64,000 nt of DNA from Romboutsia maritimum. Lineage in GTDB: Bacteria > Bacillota > Clostridia > Peptostreptococcales > Peptostreptococcaceae. Each line of letters starts with the position of its first letter. Position 1 is the first letter of the stretch. The notes beneath the pieces were generated by a model. It worked only from the letters and a program-made list of their open reading frames with translations. It made no database searches and was not told the origin of the DNA. The DNA lies in assembly GCF_002251085.2 (NCBI RefSeq), contig NZ_NOJZ02000001.1, forward strand, positions 1 through 64,000, read 5' to 3'. The position numbers and the translations under genes were made by a program. Below, one piece after another: positions 54,508-63,599 of this stretch.

Positions 54508-55506
54508 CCATTGTATATATAATCCTACACCTTTTGTAGGATTATTTAATATAACATGAGATAATGCTCCTATTATTTTACCGTTTTGAATTATTGGACA
54601 TCCACTCATTCCTTGTACAATTCCTCCATAATTTTTTATTAATTCTTTGTCAATAATTTCAAATTCAAATCCTTGAGTGTCAGGTTTTGTTTGCTTATTT
54701 ATTTTTGTTATTTCAATTTCATAAGATTTTTTATTTTCTTCATTAGGTAATTGTATTAATAATGTTGCAACACCCATTTTAACATCTTTTGCATTTCCTA
54801 CCTCATATATATCATTATTTTTTAAAATTTTATCTTCTTTTAATTTACCTTTTGCTCCAAATTGATTTATTTTATTAATTTCACCTTGTAAACAACATAT
54901 TTTTTGACCATGCATATTACCAATTTGATTATTATTTGATTTTTGTACTTCTAAAAATTCACAAAAATAAATATCTCCAGTATTTGATAATATATTATTT
55001 TTACCTTCAATATTTATATCATGTCCTACTGCTCCAAAAGTTTTATTATTTGGATTTACATATGTTAATGTAGCTGAAAAAGGAATTTTATTTGTAAAAT
55101 ATGAATTTTTCAATTCTGATTTAGTTAAATCTACAGTTTTATATTCATTATTTCTTAATATAGTAAGTTTAACTTTTTCATTTTCGTTCATTGATAAAAT
55201 AATAGACATAATTTTTTTCTTATCTATATTCTTTATACTATCATTTTTAAAAGCTTTTTTAACACATTCTCCTTGTATTTCGCATAATAAATCATAATTT
55301 TTTAATTGAGTTTGTTTATCGTCTTGACTATAATACATAAGTTTATTTGTATCCATATCAATGTGTAAAAGTTCTCCTCCAACTATAACTTCAGAGGGTA
55401 ATTTTTCATTTTTATGCATTGAATAAATATTATTTGGAAATAATATTAATAATAAAAAAATAATTAAGGAAACTACTTTTATATTAATCCTTTTGGATTT
55501 TACCAT
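54493..55506 (-). CDS. spoIVB: SpoIVB-family serine peptidase (S55)
   Basis: SpoIVB signals from forespore to mother cell by triggering pro-sigma-K processing. The 337-residue protein has a signal anchor (VVSLIIFLLLILFPNN), a reduced PDZ-like part (about 70-130), and the S55 catalytic domain. FGAVGHDI carries His 162, and GMSGCPIIQNGKIIGALSHVILNNPTKGVG carries Ser 301. The usual GMSGSP is GMSGCP, but the catalytic Ser is kept. At 337 residues it is shorter than the about 420-residue B. subtilis protein, most of the PDZ domain being absent, so it could be a paralogue. ATG at 55506 follows AAGGAGAC. Confidence 0.88.
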   Translation of the reverse strand: MVKSKRINIKVVSLIIFLLLILFPNNIYSMHKNEKLPSEVIVGGELLHIDMDTNKLMYYSQDDKQTQLKNYDLLCEIQGECVKKAFKNDSIKNIDKKKIMSIILSMNENEKVKLTILRNNEYKTVDLTKSELKNSYFTNKIPFSATLTYVNPNNKTFGAVGHDINIEGKNNILSNTGDIYFCEFLEVQKSNNNQIGNMHGQKICCLQGEINKINQFGAKGKLKEDKILKNNDIYEVGNAKDVKMGVATLLIQLPNEENKKSYEIEITKINKQTKPDTQGFEFEIIDKELIKNYGGIVQGMSGCPIIQNGKIIGALSHVILNNPTKGVGLYIQWMMEE

Positions 55507-55668
55507 ATAATGTCTCCTTTCTTTTGTTTTTAATTTTATTTTGTCTTATTATTATATGTAAATATAGATTTGTTATAATGGTAAGTGTTTAATTAGACTT
55601 TAGTATTTTCATATCTTGCATTAATTTTACTTATATAATATATTCCTTTTTTATACATTAAATTTAAT

Positions 55669-56454
55669 TTATTTAATTAAAGTACTCCATATATTATCTT
55701 TTTTATATCCTATATTTTTATATACTTTACCTGCAATTTCATTGCTATAAAATAAACATGGAGTTTTCCCTTCAGATAATAACTCTTTACTTAAAGTATA
55801 TACAATATAACTAGCTAATTTTTTATTTCTATATTTTTTATGTGTAAAAACATCAGAAATCATTGCTAAAAAACTAGTTTCTATTCCTGTAGAAACTGTA
55901 GCTATAATTTCTTTATCTTGTCTTATTATATATATTCTTCCACTATCAGTTTTTAATTGCATTGTTTTAGCTTTTATATAATCACTCATTACAAATTCTT
56001 CTAAAGAATTTAAAAGTTTAAATATTTTTTCTAAATCTTCTAGTTTAGCTTTTTCAATTTTATAATCTTTTATATTTGAAAAATCTAAATTATTTATTTT
56101 TTTTAAACTACAAAAATCAGATTCTTTTTTTATTTTAAATTCAGTATATACTGATAATAATCTATCTATCACTTCTTTCTTACCACTTATATTATCTATT
56201 TCTAAACTATTTATGTGATTTATTAATTCTAATATGTTAAAATTGTTTTTATAACTATAAATTATCAAAGAGGTATAATATCTTAATATTACTGAAGTTA
56301 CTTTTTCTTCATTTAATTGTATCCATACATTTTGAAACTTAGTATTAAATCCATAATTTTCAACATCACCTAATATGAATAAATTTATTCCTTCTTCATA
56401 AGAAATATACTCCCAAAATTTATTTTCTAAATTTTCATTCACTTCTACAATCAA
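55669..56454 (-). CDS. GNAT family N-acetyltransferase
   Basis: A 261-residue protein with an unclassified N-terminal half and a C-terminal GNAT domain (about 130-261). Motif elements are DYKIEKAKLEDLEKIFKLLNSL, IYIIRQDKEIIATVSTGIE, LAMISDVFTHKKYRNKKLASYIVYTLSKELLSEGK (acetyl-CoA pyrophosphate loop, with the R-N-K-K-L-A variant of RxxGxA/G), and FYSNEIAGKVYKNIGYKKDN. The substrate is unknown. The start is TTG at 56454 preceded by GGGAGGTAAAAT. It is 43 bases downstream of the MerR-type gene, so the two are probably co-transcribed. Confidence 0.85.
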   Translation of the reverse strand: MIVEVNENLENKFWEYISYEEGINLFILGDVENYGFNTKFQNVWIQLNEEKVTSVILRYYTSLIIYSYKNNFNILELINHINSLEIDNISGKKEVIDRLLSVYTEFKIKKESDFCSLKKINNLDFSNIKDYKIEKAKLEDLEKIFKLLNSLEEFVMSDYIKAKTMQLKTDSGRIYIIRQDKEIIATVSTGIETSFLAMISDVFTHKKYRNKKLASYIVYTLSKELLSEGKTPCLFYSNEIAGKVYKNIGYKKDNIWSTLIK

Positions 56455-56497
56455 AATTTTACCTCCCTTATCTTTTTAAATTTATAGTATTATTTTT

Positions 56498-57307
56498 TTA
56501 AATTTTTACAGGAATTTGTATCTCTGTAATAAATTCATTTATTATTCCAGTCTCGTGTATATCAATTTTATATATTTCTATAGGATCATTCTTTATTTCA
56601 TAATTTTTTGCTTTTATAAAATTAAACATCTCATTAATATATGTTTTATTATTTTTATATTTTCCTTTATATGTTAAAGTTACGTAATACCCTTTTTCAA
56701 ATGTAATATTATAAACTGTTTCATTTTTATCCAAAAAGCAAAATACTGATTTAAATTCGTTAAATATATCTTCATTTATGGACTCTAAGCGAAATACAGC
56801 TCCTATATTATTATTTCCTAATATATTAAATCTATCTTCATACTCTTTTTGTAGCTTTTGAATTAGAAAGTCTACATCTTCATCTCTTTTTATATCCGCA
56901 TTTAATTTAAGCGCTTTTCTCGTATCTATATATACTACTTCTATCTTATTCAATTTAGTTGTATTTATTACGTCATTTATTGAGTTTAGTCTTTTATTTA
57001 TATTTTCTTTATGTTTAATTAATTCCTCTATTTTACTATCAATTAATTTTATCTCTTCATTAAGCATCTTATTAGTTGACTCTATACTTCTATCATCTAA
57101 ATATGCTTTTATCTTTTTCATAGGAAAATCTAGGCTTCTTAATTCTTTAATTAAATTTAATTTCCATATATCACTTATGCTATACATCCTATATCCATTT
57201 ACATCTCTAAAAGGCTTTAATATCCCAAGTTCTTCATAATACATTAGTGAATCCCTTCCTATTCCATAAATTTTAGAGATCTCTCCAATTTTATAATAAT
57301 CTTTCAT
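56498..57307 (-). CDS. MerR family regulator with GyrI-like ligand-binding domain
   Basis: The 269-residue protein has an N-terminal MerR winged HTH (MKDYYKIGEISKIYGIGRDSLMYYEELGILKPFRDVNGYRMYSISDIWKL), a dimerisation coiled coil (about 80-125) and a GyrI/BmrR-like effector domain (VVYIDTRKALKLNADIKRDED.., GIINEFITEIQIPV). It is the BltR/BmrR architecture, which senses drugs and activates efflux. I chose ATG at 57307 because GGAGGATATT precedes it. The upstream extension would run through the divergent MATE gene. It faces the MATE transporter across an 88-base gap with a typical MerR promoter. Confidence 0.92.
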   Translation of the reverse strand: MKDYYKIGEISKIYGIGRDSLMYYEELGILKPFRDVNGYRMYSISDIWKLNLIKELRSLDFPMKKIKAYLDDRSIESTNKMLNEEIKLIDSKIEELIKHKENINKRLNSINDVINTTKLNKIEVVYIDTRKALKLNADIKRDEDVDFLIQKLQKEYEDRFNILGNNNIGAVFRLESINEDIFNEFKSVFCFLDKNETVYNITFEKGYYVTLTYKGKYKNNKTYINEMFNFIKAKNYEIKNDPIEIYKIDIHETGIINEFITEIQIPVKI

Positions 57308-57342
57308 AATATCCTCCAAATAATTAATTTTTAAAAAAACAT

Positions 57343-57373
57343 TTGACCTTAGTATTATACCATGGTTTATTAT
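57343..57373 (+). promoter_or_regulatory. MerR-type promoter-operator for the MATE transporter
   Basis: TTGACC (57343-57348) and TATTAT (57368-57373) are separated by 19 bases, the extended spacer characteristic of MerR-activated promoters. Centred in the spacer is an inverted repeat with arms ACCTTAGTAT and ATACCATGGT (57346-57366), 8 of 10 positions symmetric. It reads toward the MATE gene, so the divergent regulator should activate it when its ligand is bound. Confidence 0.8.
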
Positions 57374-57395
57374 TAGTACTAAAGGAGTGATATTA

Positions 57396-58721
57396 ATGGA
57401 TACTAAAATATGTATCAATGAAGATTTAAGTTTAAGCAAAAGGTTTTTAAAATATTTAGTTCCATCGGTGATTGCAATGTGGGTATTTTCATTATACACA
57501 ATGATTGATGGTATATTTGTTAGTCGTGGTGCTGGTGAATTAGCTCTAGCTTCAGTTAATATATCTATGCCTTTTATTAACTTTATATTTGCTATATCAA
57601 TATTATTTTCAACAGGCGCATCAACTATAATAGCTATATATTTGGGTAAAAATGATTTAAAAAATGCAAACGAAACATTTTCTCTAAATATAGTTACTAT
57701 AGCTATTTTATCAATATTTATATCTATAATTTCATTTTTAAATCTTGATAAAATAGCTATGTTTTTAGGAGCAACTGATTCTACAATTTCTATGGTAAAA
57801 GATTATTTAAGTATAATAATACTTTTTAATGGATTTTTTACTGTTTCTTATTCATTTGAGGTAATAATAAAAACAGACGGATTTCCTTTTTTAGCAACTA
57901 TTGGAGTTGTAATTTCTGCTATAAGTAATATTGTTTTAGATTATTTATTTGTTATTAAATGGGGATATGGTGTAAAAGGTGCAGCAATTGCCACAGGACT
58001 TTCTCAAATTTTTTCAACGTTATTTTTCTTGACACATTTTCTAAGAAAAAATTCAACATTAAAATTTACAAAGTTTAAATGGAATTTTAATACTATAAAA
58101 AGAATTTTATCAATTGGCTTTCCAGATTGTACTACTGAATTAAGTGGTGGTATTGTAATTATGCTTTTTAACCAAAGTCTTTTAAAATTTATAGGTGAAA
58201 ATGCACTTGTTTCATATAGTGTTATCTGCTATGTAAATACATTAGTTCTTATGACTATGGTAGGTATAACTCAAGGTATGCAACCTTTATCAAGTTTTTA
58301 TTATGGGAAAGAAGATTCAGATACTGTAAAAAAACTTTTGAAAATGAGTTTAAAAGCTATATCTATAGCCTCTATAGTAACTTTTTCAGTTTGTATGATT
58401 TTTACTAAGCCAATAGTTTCATTATTTATTAGTCCAAAAGAAATAGCATTATTTAATACTTCCATGACTGTTTTTAGAATTTTTTCAATTTCTTTCTTAT
58501 TTGTTGGATATAATGTAGTTATTTCAGGATTCTTTGCTTCAATAGAAAATCCATTTGTTTCAACTTTAATATCTTTATCAAGAGGACTTATAATAATTAT
58601 TTTAAGTTTATTTATAATGATTTTAATATTTGATGGACAAGGAATTTGGATGAGTACTATTTTATCTGAAATACTTTGTTTATTTATATCTTTATTTATG
58701 TTAAAGAAAAAATTTACTTAA
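57396..58721 (+). CDS. MATE family multidrug efflux transporter
   Basis: The 441-residue protein has 12 predicted membrane helices and MATE family features (FSLYTMIDGIFVSRGAGELALASVNISMPF, FSTGASTIIAIYLGKND, VISAISNIVLDYLFVIKWGYGVKGAAIATGLSQI, TQGMQPLSSFYYGKED). It probably exports cationic drugs or metabolites using Na+ or H+. I chose ATG at 57396 because AAAGGAG lies 9 bases before it. An in-frame GTG at 57387 sits within that site. The divergent MerR-type regulator and the 19-bp spacer promoter indicate drug-inducible control. Confidence 0.93.
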   Translation: MDTKICINEDLSLSKRFLKYLVPSVIAMWVFSLYTMIDGIFVSRGAGELALASVNISMPFINFIFAISILFSTGASTIIAIYLGKNDLKNANETFSLNIVTIAILSIFISIISFLNLDKIAMFLGATDSTISMVKDYLSIIILFNGFFTVSYSFEVIIKTDGFPFLATIGVVISAISNIVLDYLFVIKWGYGVKGAAIATGLSQIFSTLFFLTHFLRKNSTLKFTKFKWNFNTIKRILSIGFPDCTTELSGGIVIMLFNQSLLKFIGENALVSYSVICYVNTLVLMTMVGITQGMQPLSSFYYGKEDSDTVKKLLKMSLKAISIASIVTFSVCMIFTKPIVSLFISPKEIALFNTSMTVFRIFSISFLFVGYNVVISGFFASIENPFVSTLISLSRGLIIIILSLFIMILIFDGQGIWMSTILSEILCLFISLFMLKKKFT

Positions 58722-58735
58722 ATAATATAAAAATA

Positions 58736-58780
58736 ATAAAGCTGTCTTAATATAAAATTATACATTTAAGACAGCTTCTT
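58736..58780. terminator. Bidirectional terminator between MATE and Dph6-like genes
   Basis: AATAAAGCTGTCTTAA and TTAAGACAGCTTCTTTATT arms with a small bulge lie between convergent genes, with T-runs on both sides. Confidence 0.8.
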
Positions 58781-58791
58781 TATTTTTATTT

Positions 58792-59442
58792 TCATATTAT
58801 ATCTAAATGTCCATATCCATTTACTAATACAACCCCATTATTTGTGAATTTTATTTCTTTTTTAAATAATGGACCATTGATAACAAAAGTATGATATTCA
58901 CCATTTTCACCACAAGCATCTGATCCTGTGGCTTTTATTTCTTGTATTACTGATTTTGTAAGCTTTTTACCTAAAAATTGTTCTCCCATGTATTTTAAAT
59001 TTACTGTTTTTATAATAGTAATAAATCCACTATCTATAAATTCATAAACTAAATCTTCTCTGCTTTCTTGCCATAAAGGAAACTCTGCCTTTAAATTAGT
59101 AGCATCACATCTATCCTTTCCCCATTGAAGATGTTGTTGTATATCTATATCTCCATATGCACATATAGATGCCCCCATTTTTTTAGCTTCTTGAAGTTTT
59201 TCTTCAAATTTTTTTTCATATTCACCAACACTACATTCTACCAATAATAATGGTATATCTAAGCTTTCACTAACATTTTTAAGTAAATTTTCACTTAATC
59301 CATGTGTCCATGATTTCTCTTCATTTTCTTTTATGGTAGTTAAAAGAGCAACTGGTTTATATCCTCTTTTAACCATTCTGTATAAAGCAAGTATACTATC
59401 TTTTCCTCCACTAAATGACATTACAAATTTCTTATTTTCCAT
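58792..59442 (-). CDS. Dph6-like PP-loop ATP pyrophosphatase family protein
   Basis: The 216-residue protein belongs to the adenine nucleotide alpha-hydrolase (PP-loop) group. It has the ATP-binding SFSGGKDSILALYRM motif at residues 9-23, THGLSENLLKNVSESLDIPLL, ASICAYGDIDIQQHLQWGKDRCDATNLKAEFPLW, and GENGEYHTFVINGPLF at the C-terminus. This is the Dph6/diphthine-ammonia ligase domain, yet bacteria lack diphthamide, so its bacterial substrate is unknown. ATG at 59442 follows GGAGGAAAAC. Confidence 0.88.
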   Translation of the reverse strand: MENKKFVMSFSGGKDSILALYRMVKRGYKPVALLTTIKENEEKSWTHGLSENLLKNVSESLDIPLLLVECSVGEYEKKFEEKLQEAKKMGASICAYGDIDIQQHLQWGKDRCDATNLKAEFPLWQESREDLVYEFIDSGFITIIKTVNLKYMGEQFLGKKLTKSVIQEIKATGSDACGENGEYHTFVINGPLFKKEIKFTNNGVVLVNGYGHLDII

Positions 59443-59496
59443 GTTTTCCTCCTATATATATTATCTTTTGTAAAATTTAAATATGTACTAATTTTA

Positions 59497-59925
59497 TTAA
59501 TTGAGTATAAAAAAAGTTCCCAATACTAATAACATAGCACCTATATATTTGTATAAGTGCATAGTCTGTGTTCCTAATAACATACTATCAATAAAAAATC
59601 CTATTAATATCTGAGATATAACTATAAGCGTCAATGTATTAGATACGCCAAGACTTGGTATTGCCCTTACTGTAAAATATATTATAAGACCTCCAAATAT
59701 CCCCCCTAGTAACAATTTGGGATTTATATCGTTAATACCTATTAATGACTTAAAATCTCCTGATATTAAAATACTTATTAGAAAAAATACAGCTCCTACA
59801 ACTAAACTTATAAATGTTGCTATTAGTGCGCCTGTATTTTTACCAAGTTCTCCATTTAAAAAGGCTTCCAATGCAGTAGCTCCTCCTGCTAAAATAGCAA
59901 ATATTATAGCTCCTATATTTGACAC
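59497..59925 (-). CDS. DUF606/YdcZ-type DMT superfamily transporter (half-size)
   Basis: The 142-residue protein has about five membrane helices and the DUF606 pattern (AILAGGATALEAFLNGELGKNTGALIATFISLVVGAVFF, GGIFGGLIIYFTVRAIPSLGVSNTLTLIVISQILIGFFID). Such small proteins are often in pairs that form one transporter, but a second half is not present here. The substrate is unknown. I chose GTG at 59925 because AAGGAGG lies 7 bases before it. A TTG two codons upstream is too close to that site. Confidence 0.82.
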   Translation of the reverse strand: MSNIGAIIFAILAGGATALEAFLNGELGKNTGALIATFISLVVGAVFFLISILISGDFKSLIGINDINPKLLLGGIFGGLIIYFTVRAIPSLGVSNTLTLIVISQILIGFFIDSMLLGTQTMHLYKYIGAMLLVLGTFFILN

Positions 59926-60117
59926 GTACAAACCTCCTTTTTATAACACTTAATAAATTTTATGAAACAACCTATTTATTAAGTACTTATATAAGCAAGT
60001 TTATAAATCAAATGTATCACATCGCTTAAATCCTTTCAATAAATTTAAAAATTGATTTTAATTAAAACTTCAAAACAAATCTAAAAAATACATAATTATA
60101 TTTTTAGACTTAAAATA

Positions 60118-61581
60118 TTATTTATATACACTTGTATCTATATGTTTTTCATATACTTTTTTCCCATTTTTATCATATCCATATAAATATGTATTAGCCA
60201 CTCTTCCACTAACATAACTAACAGGTTTATATTCAATTCCATTTAAAGCTTCTTTATTTGACCAAAACTCTATATATATATTTCCATTAGATGTATAGCT
60301 ATTTATAATTATTGGGTAATTATATGTATTCCTAAATTTATAATCTATACTTCCTGTAGCTAAAGTCGCATCTAATCCTCTTGGTACGTAATTTGAAGGT
60401 ATTGTATGGTTTCTTCTTTCAGTTGGAAGAATACCTGCTTTTAACTGTGCATTATATACAGTTGATGAAACTTGACATACTCCCCCACCTACTCCACTTT
60501 GTAGAGTTTTATTAATAATTACAGGTGCATATGTATATCCATTTTCTATGGTTACAGGACCAATAGCCTTTTCATAAGAAAATTCTTCTCCAGGCATAAC
60601 AATAGTATCATCTAATTTTTTTACAGAAACCTCTATGTTTTTTCCTCTTCCTCCACCTCCTCCATAATTAGTTGAATAACTAGATATTTTTGAATCTACC
60701 TTTTTTAAATCCAACATGTTTATTTTAGGAATATCTTTTTTATAGTCAGCATCTATTTTAATACTAGTAGTTATATTTTTATTTTTTATAGCTCCTACTA
60801 AATTTTTATATAAAGAATTTTCATCTAACTTTAAACCTTCTTTTCCTTCATTGTATTTTATAATATCTCTTTCTATTATAGCTTTTGGTTCTTCACACTT
60901 TTTATTAGTTTGTTTTGCTATTTTTTGTATAATTTCTTTAATGCCATCTTCATTTAAATCACAATTGAATTTAAATATTTTTTTGCCTCCCATAATAATA
61001 TCTGCAAATTGTTTTACCTTGTTTTGTTTTTTTCCATATTTAAAAACTTTGTCTTTTATATACTTATTTTTATAATCTTTTATAAAATCTTTTATATCCA
61101 CTACATATTCTGTATCAGTAGTTTTTATATAAATCTTACTTTTTCTAATTTTATTTTCTATATTTAGCAACTCTTTATCTAGTTGACTTTCATTTAGTTT
61201 AGCCATACTTTCATCATATATAAATATATTTGGATATACTTTATTTTCATATTTAGATGAAGTTACAAATATAGATATTATTAAAATTATTAATGCTATA
61301 AAAATACATATAAAAAATTTTTTTCTATTTTTATTTTTTATTTCATCATCTACAATATTTTCTTCTTCATCCTGTTTATCCTCTATATTTGCTTCTTCAT
61401 GTTTTTCAAATTCCTTATTTTTATCTTGTTCGTTATTAAAATCAACTTCTTCATTATTATTTTCTTTAGTATCACATTTCTCATTATCTACATTTTGTTC
61501 ATTAATTTTATCATCTTTAATTTCTTCATTAGTTTTTTTTATGTCATTTTCTTTACTAACTTCATCTTTTTCATTATCCAA
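60118..61581 (-). CDS. VanW family protein with long acidic N-terminal region
   Basis: The 487-residue protein starts with about 85 highly charged, low-complexity residues (Glu/Asp/Lys/Asn) predicted cytosolic, then a membrane helix (FFICIFIALIILIISIFVTS) and extracytoplasmic PG_binding_4-like segments. A VanW domain (about 310-450) carries VMPGEEFSYEKA, GVGGGVCQVSSTVYNAQLKAG and NHTIPSNYVPRGLDATL. A Gly-rich patch (NYGGGGGRGKN) precedes the domain. A G5 domain is not evident, unlike the VanW protein at 36124. I chose TTG at 61581, with GGGGGTG 6 bases before. The upstream GTG is inside that site. It is monocistronic. Confidence 0.88.
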   Translation of the reverse strand: MDNEKDEVSKENDIKKTNEEIKDDKINEQNVDNEKCDTKENNNEEVDFNNEQDKNKEFEKHEEANIEDKQDEEENIVDDEIKNKNRKKFFICIFIALIILIISIFVTSSKYENKVYPNIFIYDESMAKLNESQLDKELLNIENKIRKSKIYIKTTDTEYVVDIKDFIKDYKNKYIKDKVFKYGKKQNKVKQFADIIMGGKKIFKFNCDLNEDGIKEIIQKIAKQTNKKCEEPKAIIERDIIKYNEGKEGLKLDENSLYKNLVGAIKNKNITTSIKIDADYKKDIPKINMLDLKKVDSKISSYSTNYGGGGGRGKNIEVSVKKLDDTIVMPGEEFSYEKAIGPVTIENGYTYAPVIINKTLQSGVGGGVCQVSSTVYNAQLKAGILPTERRNHTIPSNYVPRGLDATLATGSIDYKFRNTYNYPIIINSYTSNGNIYIEFWSNKEALNGIEYKPVSYVSGRVANTYLYGYDKNGKKVYEKHIDTSVYK

Positions 61582-61770
61582 TCTTTGCACCCCCTATTTT
61601 CTTAATTACTAAATACTATTAAAGTAAAAATTTCTTTATTCAAGAAAATAGGTAACAGTATTGTAATAATGTTCCTCATCATTCTGCAATTTGTATATAT
61701 AAATCATTTATGGTAATATATCTTTAATGTAAAATTAACATTCAATAACTATTAGAAAAAGGTGATTATA

Positions 61771-62709
61771 TTGACAGGTTTTAAATATGCCTTTGACAAT
61801 AAAAGATATCATACATGGAATTACTATCTTAGAAATACATTTGGTGAAAAAGTGTTTAAAGTTTCTATAAATGCTGGGTTTACTTGCCCAAATATAGACG
61901 GTAAAATTTCCCATGGCGGATGTACTTATTGTAGTAAGGAAGGTTCTGGAGATTTCGCAGGAAATCCTAAAGATAATCTTATAAAACAATTTCATGATAT
62001 AAAACAAATGATGTTAAAAAAATGGGCTCATGCAAAATATATAGGTTACTTTCAAGCTTATACTAACACTTATGCTCCTCTTGAAGTTTTAAAAGAAAAA
62101 TACGAAACAATACTTGAAATGGATGATGTTATAGGCCTTTCTATATCTACAAGACCAGACTGTCTTCCTGATGATGTAGTTGACTATCTAGCACAACTAA
62201 ATGAAAGAACTAATTTATGGGTTGAATTAGGGCTTCAAACAATTCATGATTCTACTTCTAAATTAATAAATAGAGGTCATGATTATAAATCATTTTTAGA
62301 TGGTTTAGAAAAGTTAAAAGCTAGAAATATTAAAGTCGTTGTTCATATTATAAATGGACTTCCTGGAGAAGATTATGATATGATGATGGATACAGCAAAA
62401 GCCGTAAGTCAAATGGGTGTAGACGGTATTAAAATTCATTTATTACATGTTATAAAAGATACTCCTATGGAAAAAATGCTTGAAAAAGAAATGTTAAATT
62501 TAATGACTCAAGACGAGTATGTAAATTTAGTATGTGACCAACTTGAAATTTTACCTGAAACTATGATAGTTCATAGACTTACAGGAGATGGTAAAAGAGA
62601 TGAACTTGTCGGACCTTTATGGAGTTTAAAAAAATGGGAAGTTTTAAATCAAATAGATGATACATTAAAACAACGTAATTCTTATCAAGGATGTAAATAT
62701 AATAAATAG
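61771..62709 (+). CDS. YhcC-type radical SAM protein (TIGR01212 family)
   Basis: The 312-residue radical SAM enzyme has its iron-sulfur cluster Cys in TCPNIDG..GGCTYCSKEGSG, the TIGR01212 variant with eight or more residues between the first and second Cys. Other motifs are YIGYFQAYTNTYAPLEVLKEKYE, VIGLSISTRPDCLPDDVVDYLA, LWVELGLQTIHDSTSKLINRGHD, VVHIINGLPGEDYDMMMDTA and IKIHLLHVIKDTPMEKM. Family function is not established; tRNA or small-molecule modification is suspected. I chose TTG at 61771, with AAAGGTG 7 bases before. A GTG at 61762 is inside that site. The same-strand short reading in the other direction is a shadow. Confidence 0.9.
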   Translation: MTGFKYAFDNKRYHTWNYYLRNTFGEKVFKVSINAGFTCPNIDGKISHGGCTYCSKEGSGDFAGNPKDNLIKQFHDIKQMMLKKWAHAKYIGYFQAYTNTYAPLEVLKEKYETILEMDDVIGLSISTRPDCLPDDVVDYLAQLNERTNLWVELGLQTIHDSTSKLINRGHDYKSFLDGLEKLKARNIKVVVHIINGLPGEDYDMMMDTAKAVSQMGVDGIKIHLLHVIKDTPMEKMLEKEMLNLMTQDEYVNLVCDQLEILPETMIVHRLTGDGKRDELVGPLWSLKKWEVLNQIDDTLKQRNSYQGCKYNK

Positions 62710-62744
62710 AAAACTATTTTAAAATTAAATTTAAATTTTGTATA

Positions 62745-62795
62745 TAATCTATATAAAAATTAATATTTTTAGTTTTTATATAGATTATTTTTTAA
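62745..62795. terminator. Terminator after the radical SAM gene
   Basis: ATAATCTATATAAAAA and TTTTTATATAGATTAT arms form a near-perfect stem over an AT loop, followed by TTTTTTAATTTT. Confidence 0.8.
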
Positions 62796-62834
62796 TTTTA
62801 ATATATCTAGAATATATAGATATATTTATATGTT

Positions 62835-63413
62835 TTATTTCTGTTGTATGTTAATTTTTTTATTGTAAAAATTAACCATCATACTTTCTTTTATTTCTTT
62901 ATATTCTTCTTCATATCCTAATTGTTTTAAAATTTCAAGACCAAATTCTATTGCTGTTGCAGGACCCCTACTAGTTATTATGTTGTCGTCTACAACAACA
63001 ATTTCATTTTCTTTATAATCTACACTAATCCTGTCTTGTACAAATCCAGGATATGATGTACACTTTTTATTTTTTAATACTCCAAATACTTCTAATGTTT
63101 CTGGTGCTGCACATATAGCTGCTATTAACTTATTGTCTTTATTAAATTCTTTAACTATATTCTTAACTCTCTCATCTTTTAAATTATCTGCCCCTGGCAA
63201 ACCCCCAGGTAGAACTACTCCATCATATTCTCTAGAATCAATATCATTTATATTACAGTCTGATTTTATCAATATTTTATGTGTCCCCTCTACATATTCT
63301 TTATCTATAGAACACATATGGCAAGTTACACTCGCTCTTCTTAATATATCAACAACTGATATTGCTTCAATTTCTTCAAATCCTTCTGCTAAAATAACTA
63401 ATACTTTTTTCAT
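62835..63413 (-). CDS. DJ-1/PfpI family protein
   Basis: The 192-residue protein belongs to the DJ-1 superfamily, with VLVILAEGFEEIEAISVVDILRRA at the N-terminus (conserved Glu), GVVLPGGLPGADNLKDE, and the nucleophile elbow LIAAICAAPETLEVFG with the reactive Cys, then TSRGPATAIEFGLEIL. Members serve as glyoxalase III, deglycase or stress chaperones. The exact activity is not clear from sequence. ATG at 63413 follows AGGAGGAATAT. It is monocistronic. Confidence 0.9.
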   Translation of the reverse strand: MKKVLVILAEGFEEIEAISVVDILRRASVTCHMCSIDKEYVEGTHKILIKSDCNINDIDSREYDGVVLPGGLPGADNLKDERVKNIVKEFNKDNKLIAAICAAPETLEVFGVLKNKKCTSYPGFVQDRISVDYKENEIVVVDDNIITSRGPATAIEFGLEILKQLGYEEEYKEIKESMMVNFYNKKINIQQK

Positions 63414-63599
63414 ATATTCCTCCTAATTAACACTAATTTGATATTTATATTTGCTTACTTACAAAATTTATTAGTTGTAAATTTTAAAATAAATTGTTAT
63501 CATTAAACTGATTTAAATTTATTTTAAATATTTTAAAATTTATGAGAGATTATAATAATATAACTTATTATTTTCAATTAAAATTTACGAGGTGTAAAT

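Noticed and set aside
61735..62007. Minus-strand reading frame overlapping the radical SAM gene
   Set aside because: It lies inside the well-supported plus-strand gene, has no ribosome binding site and no family resemblance.
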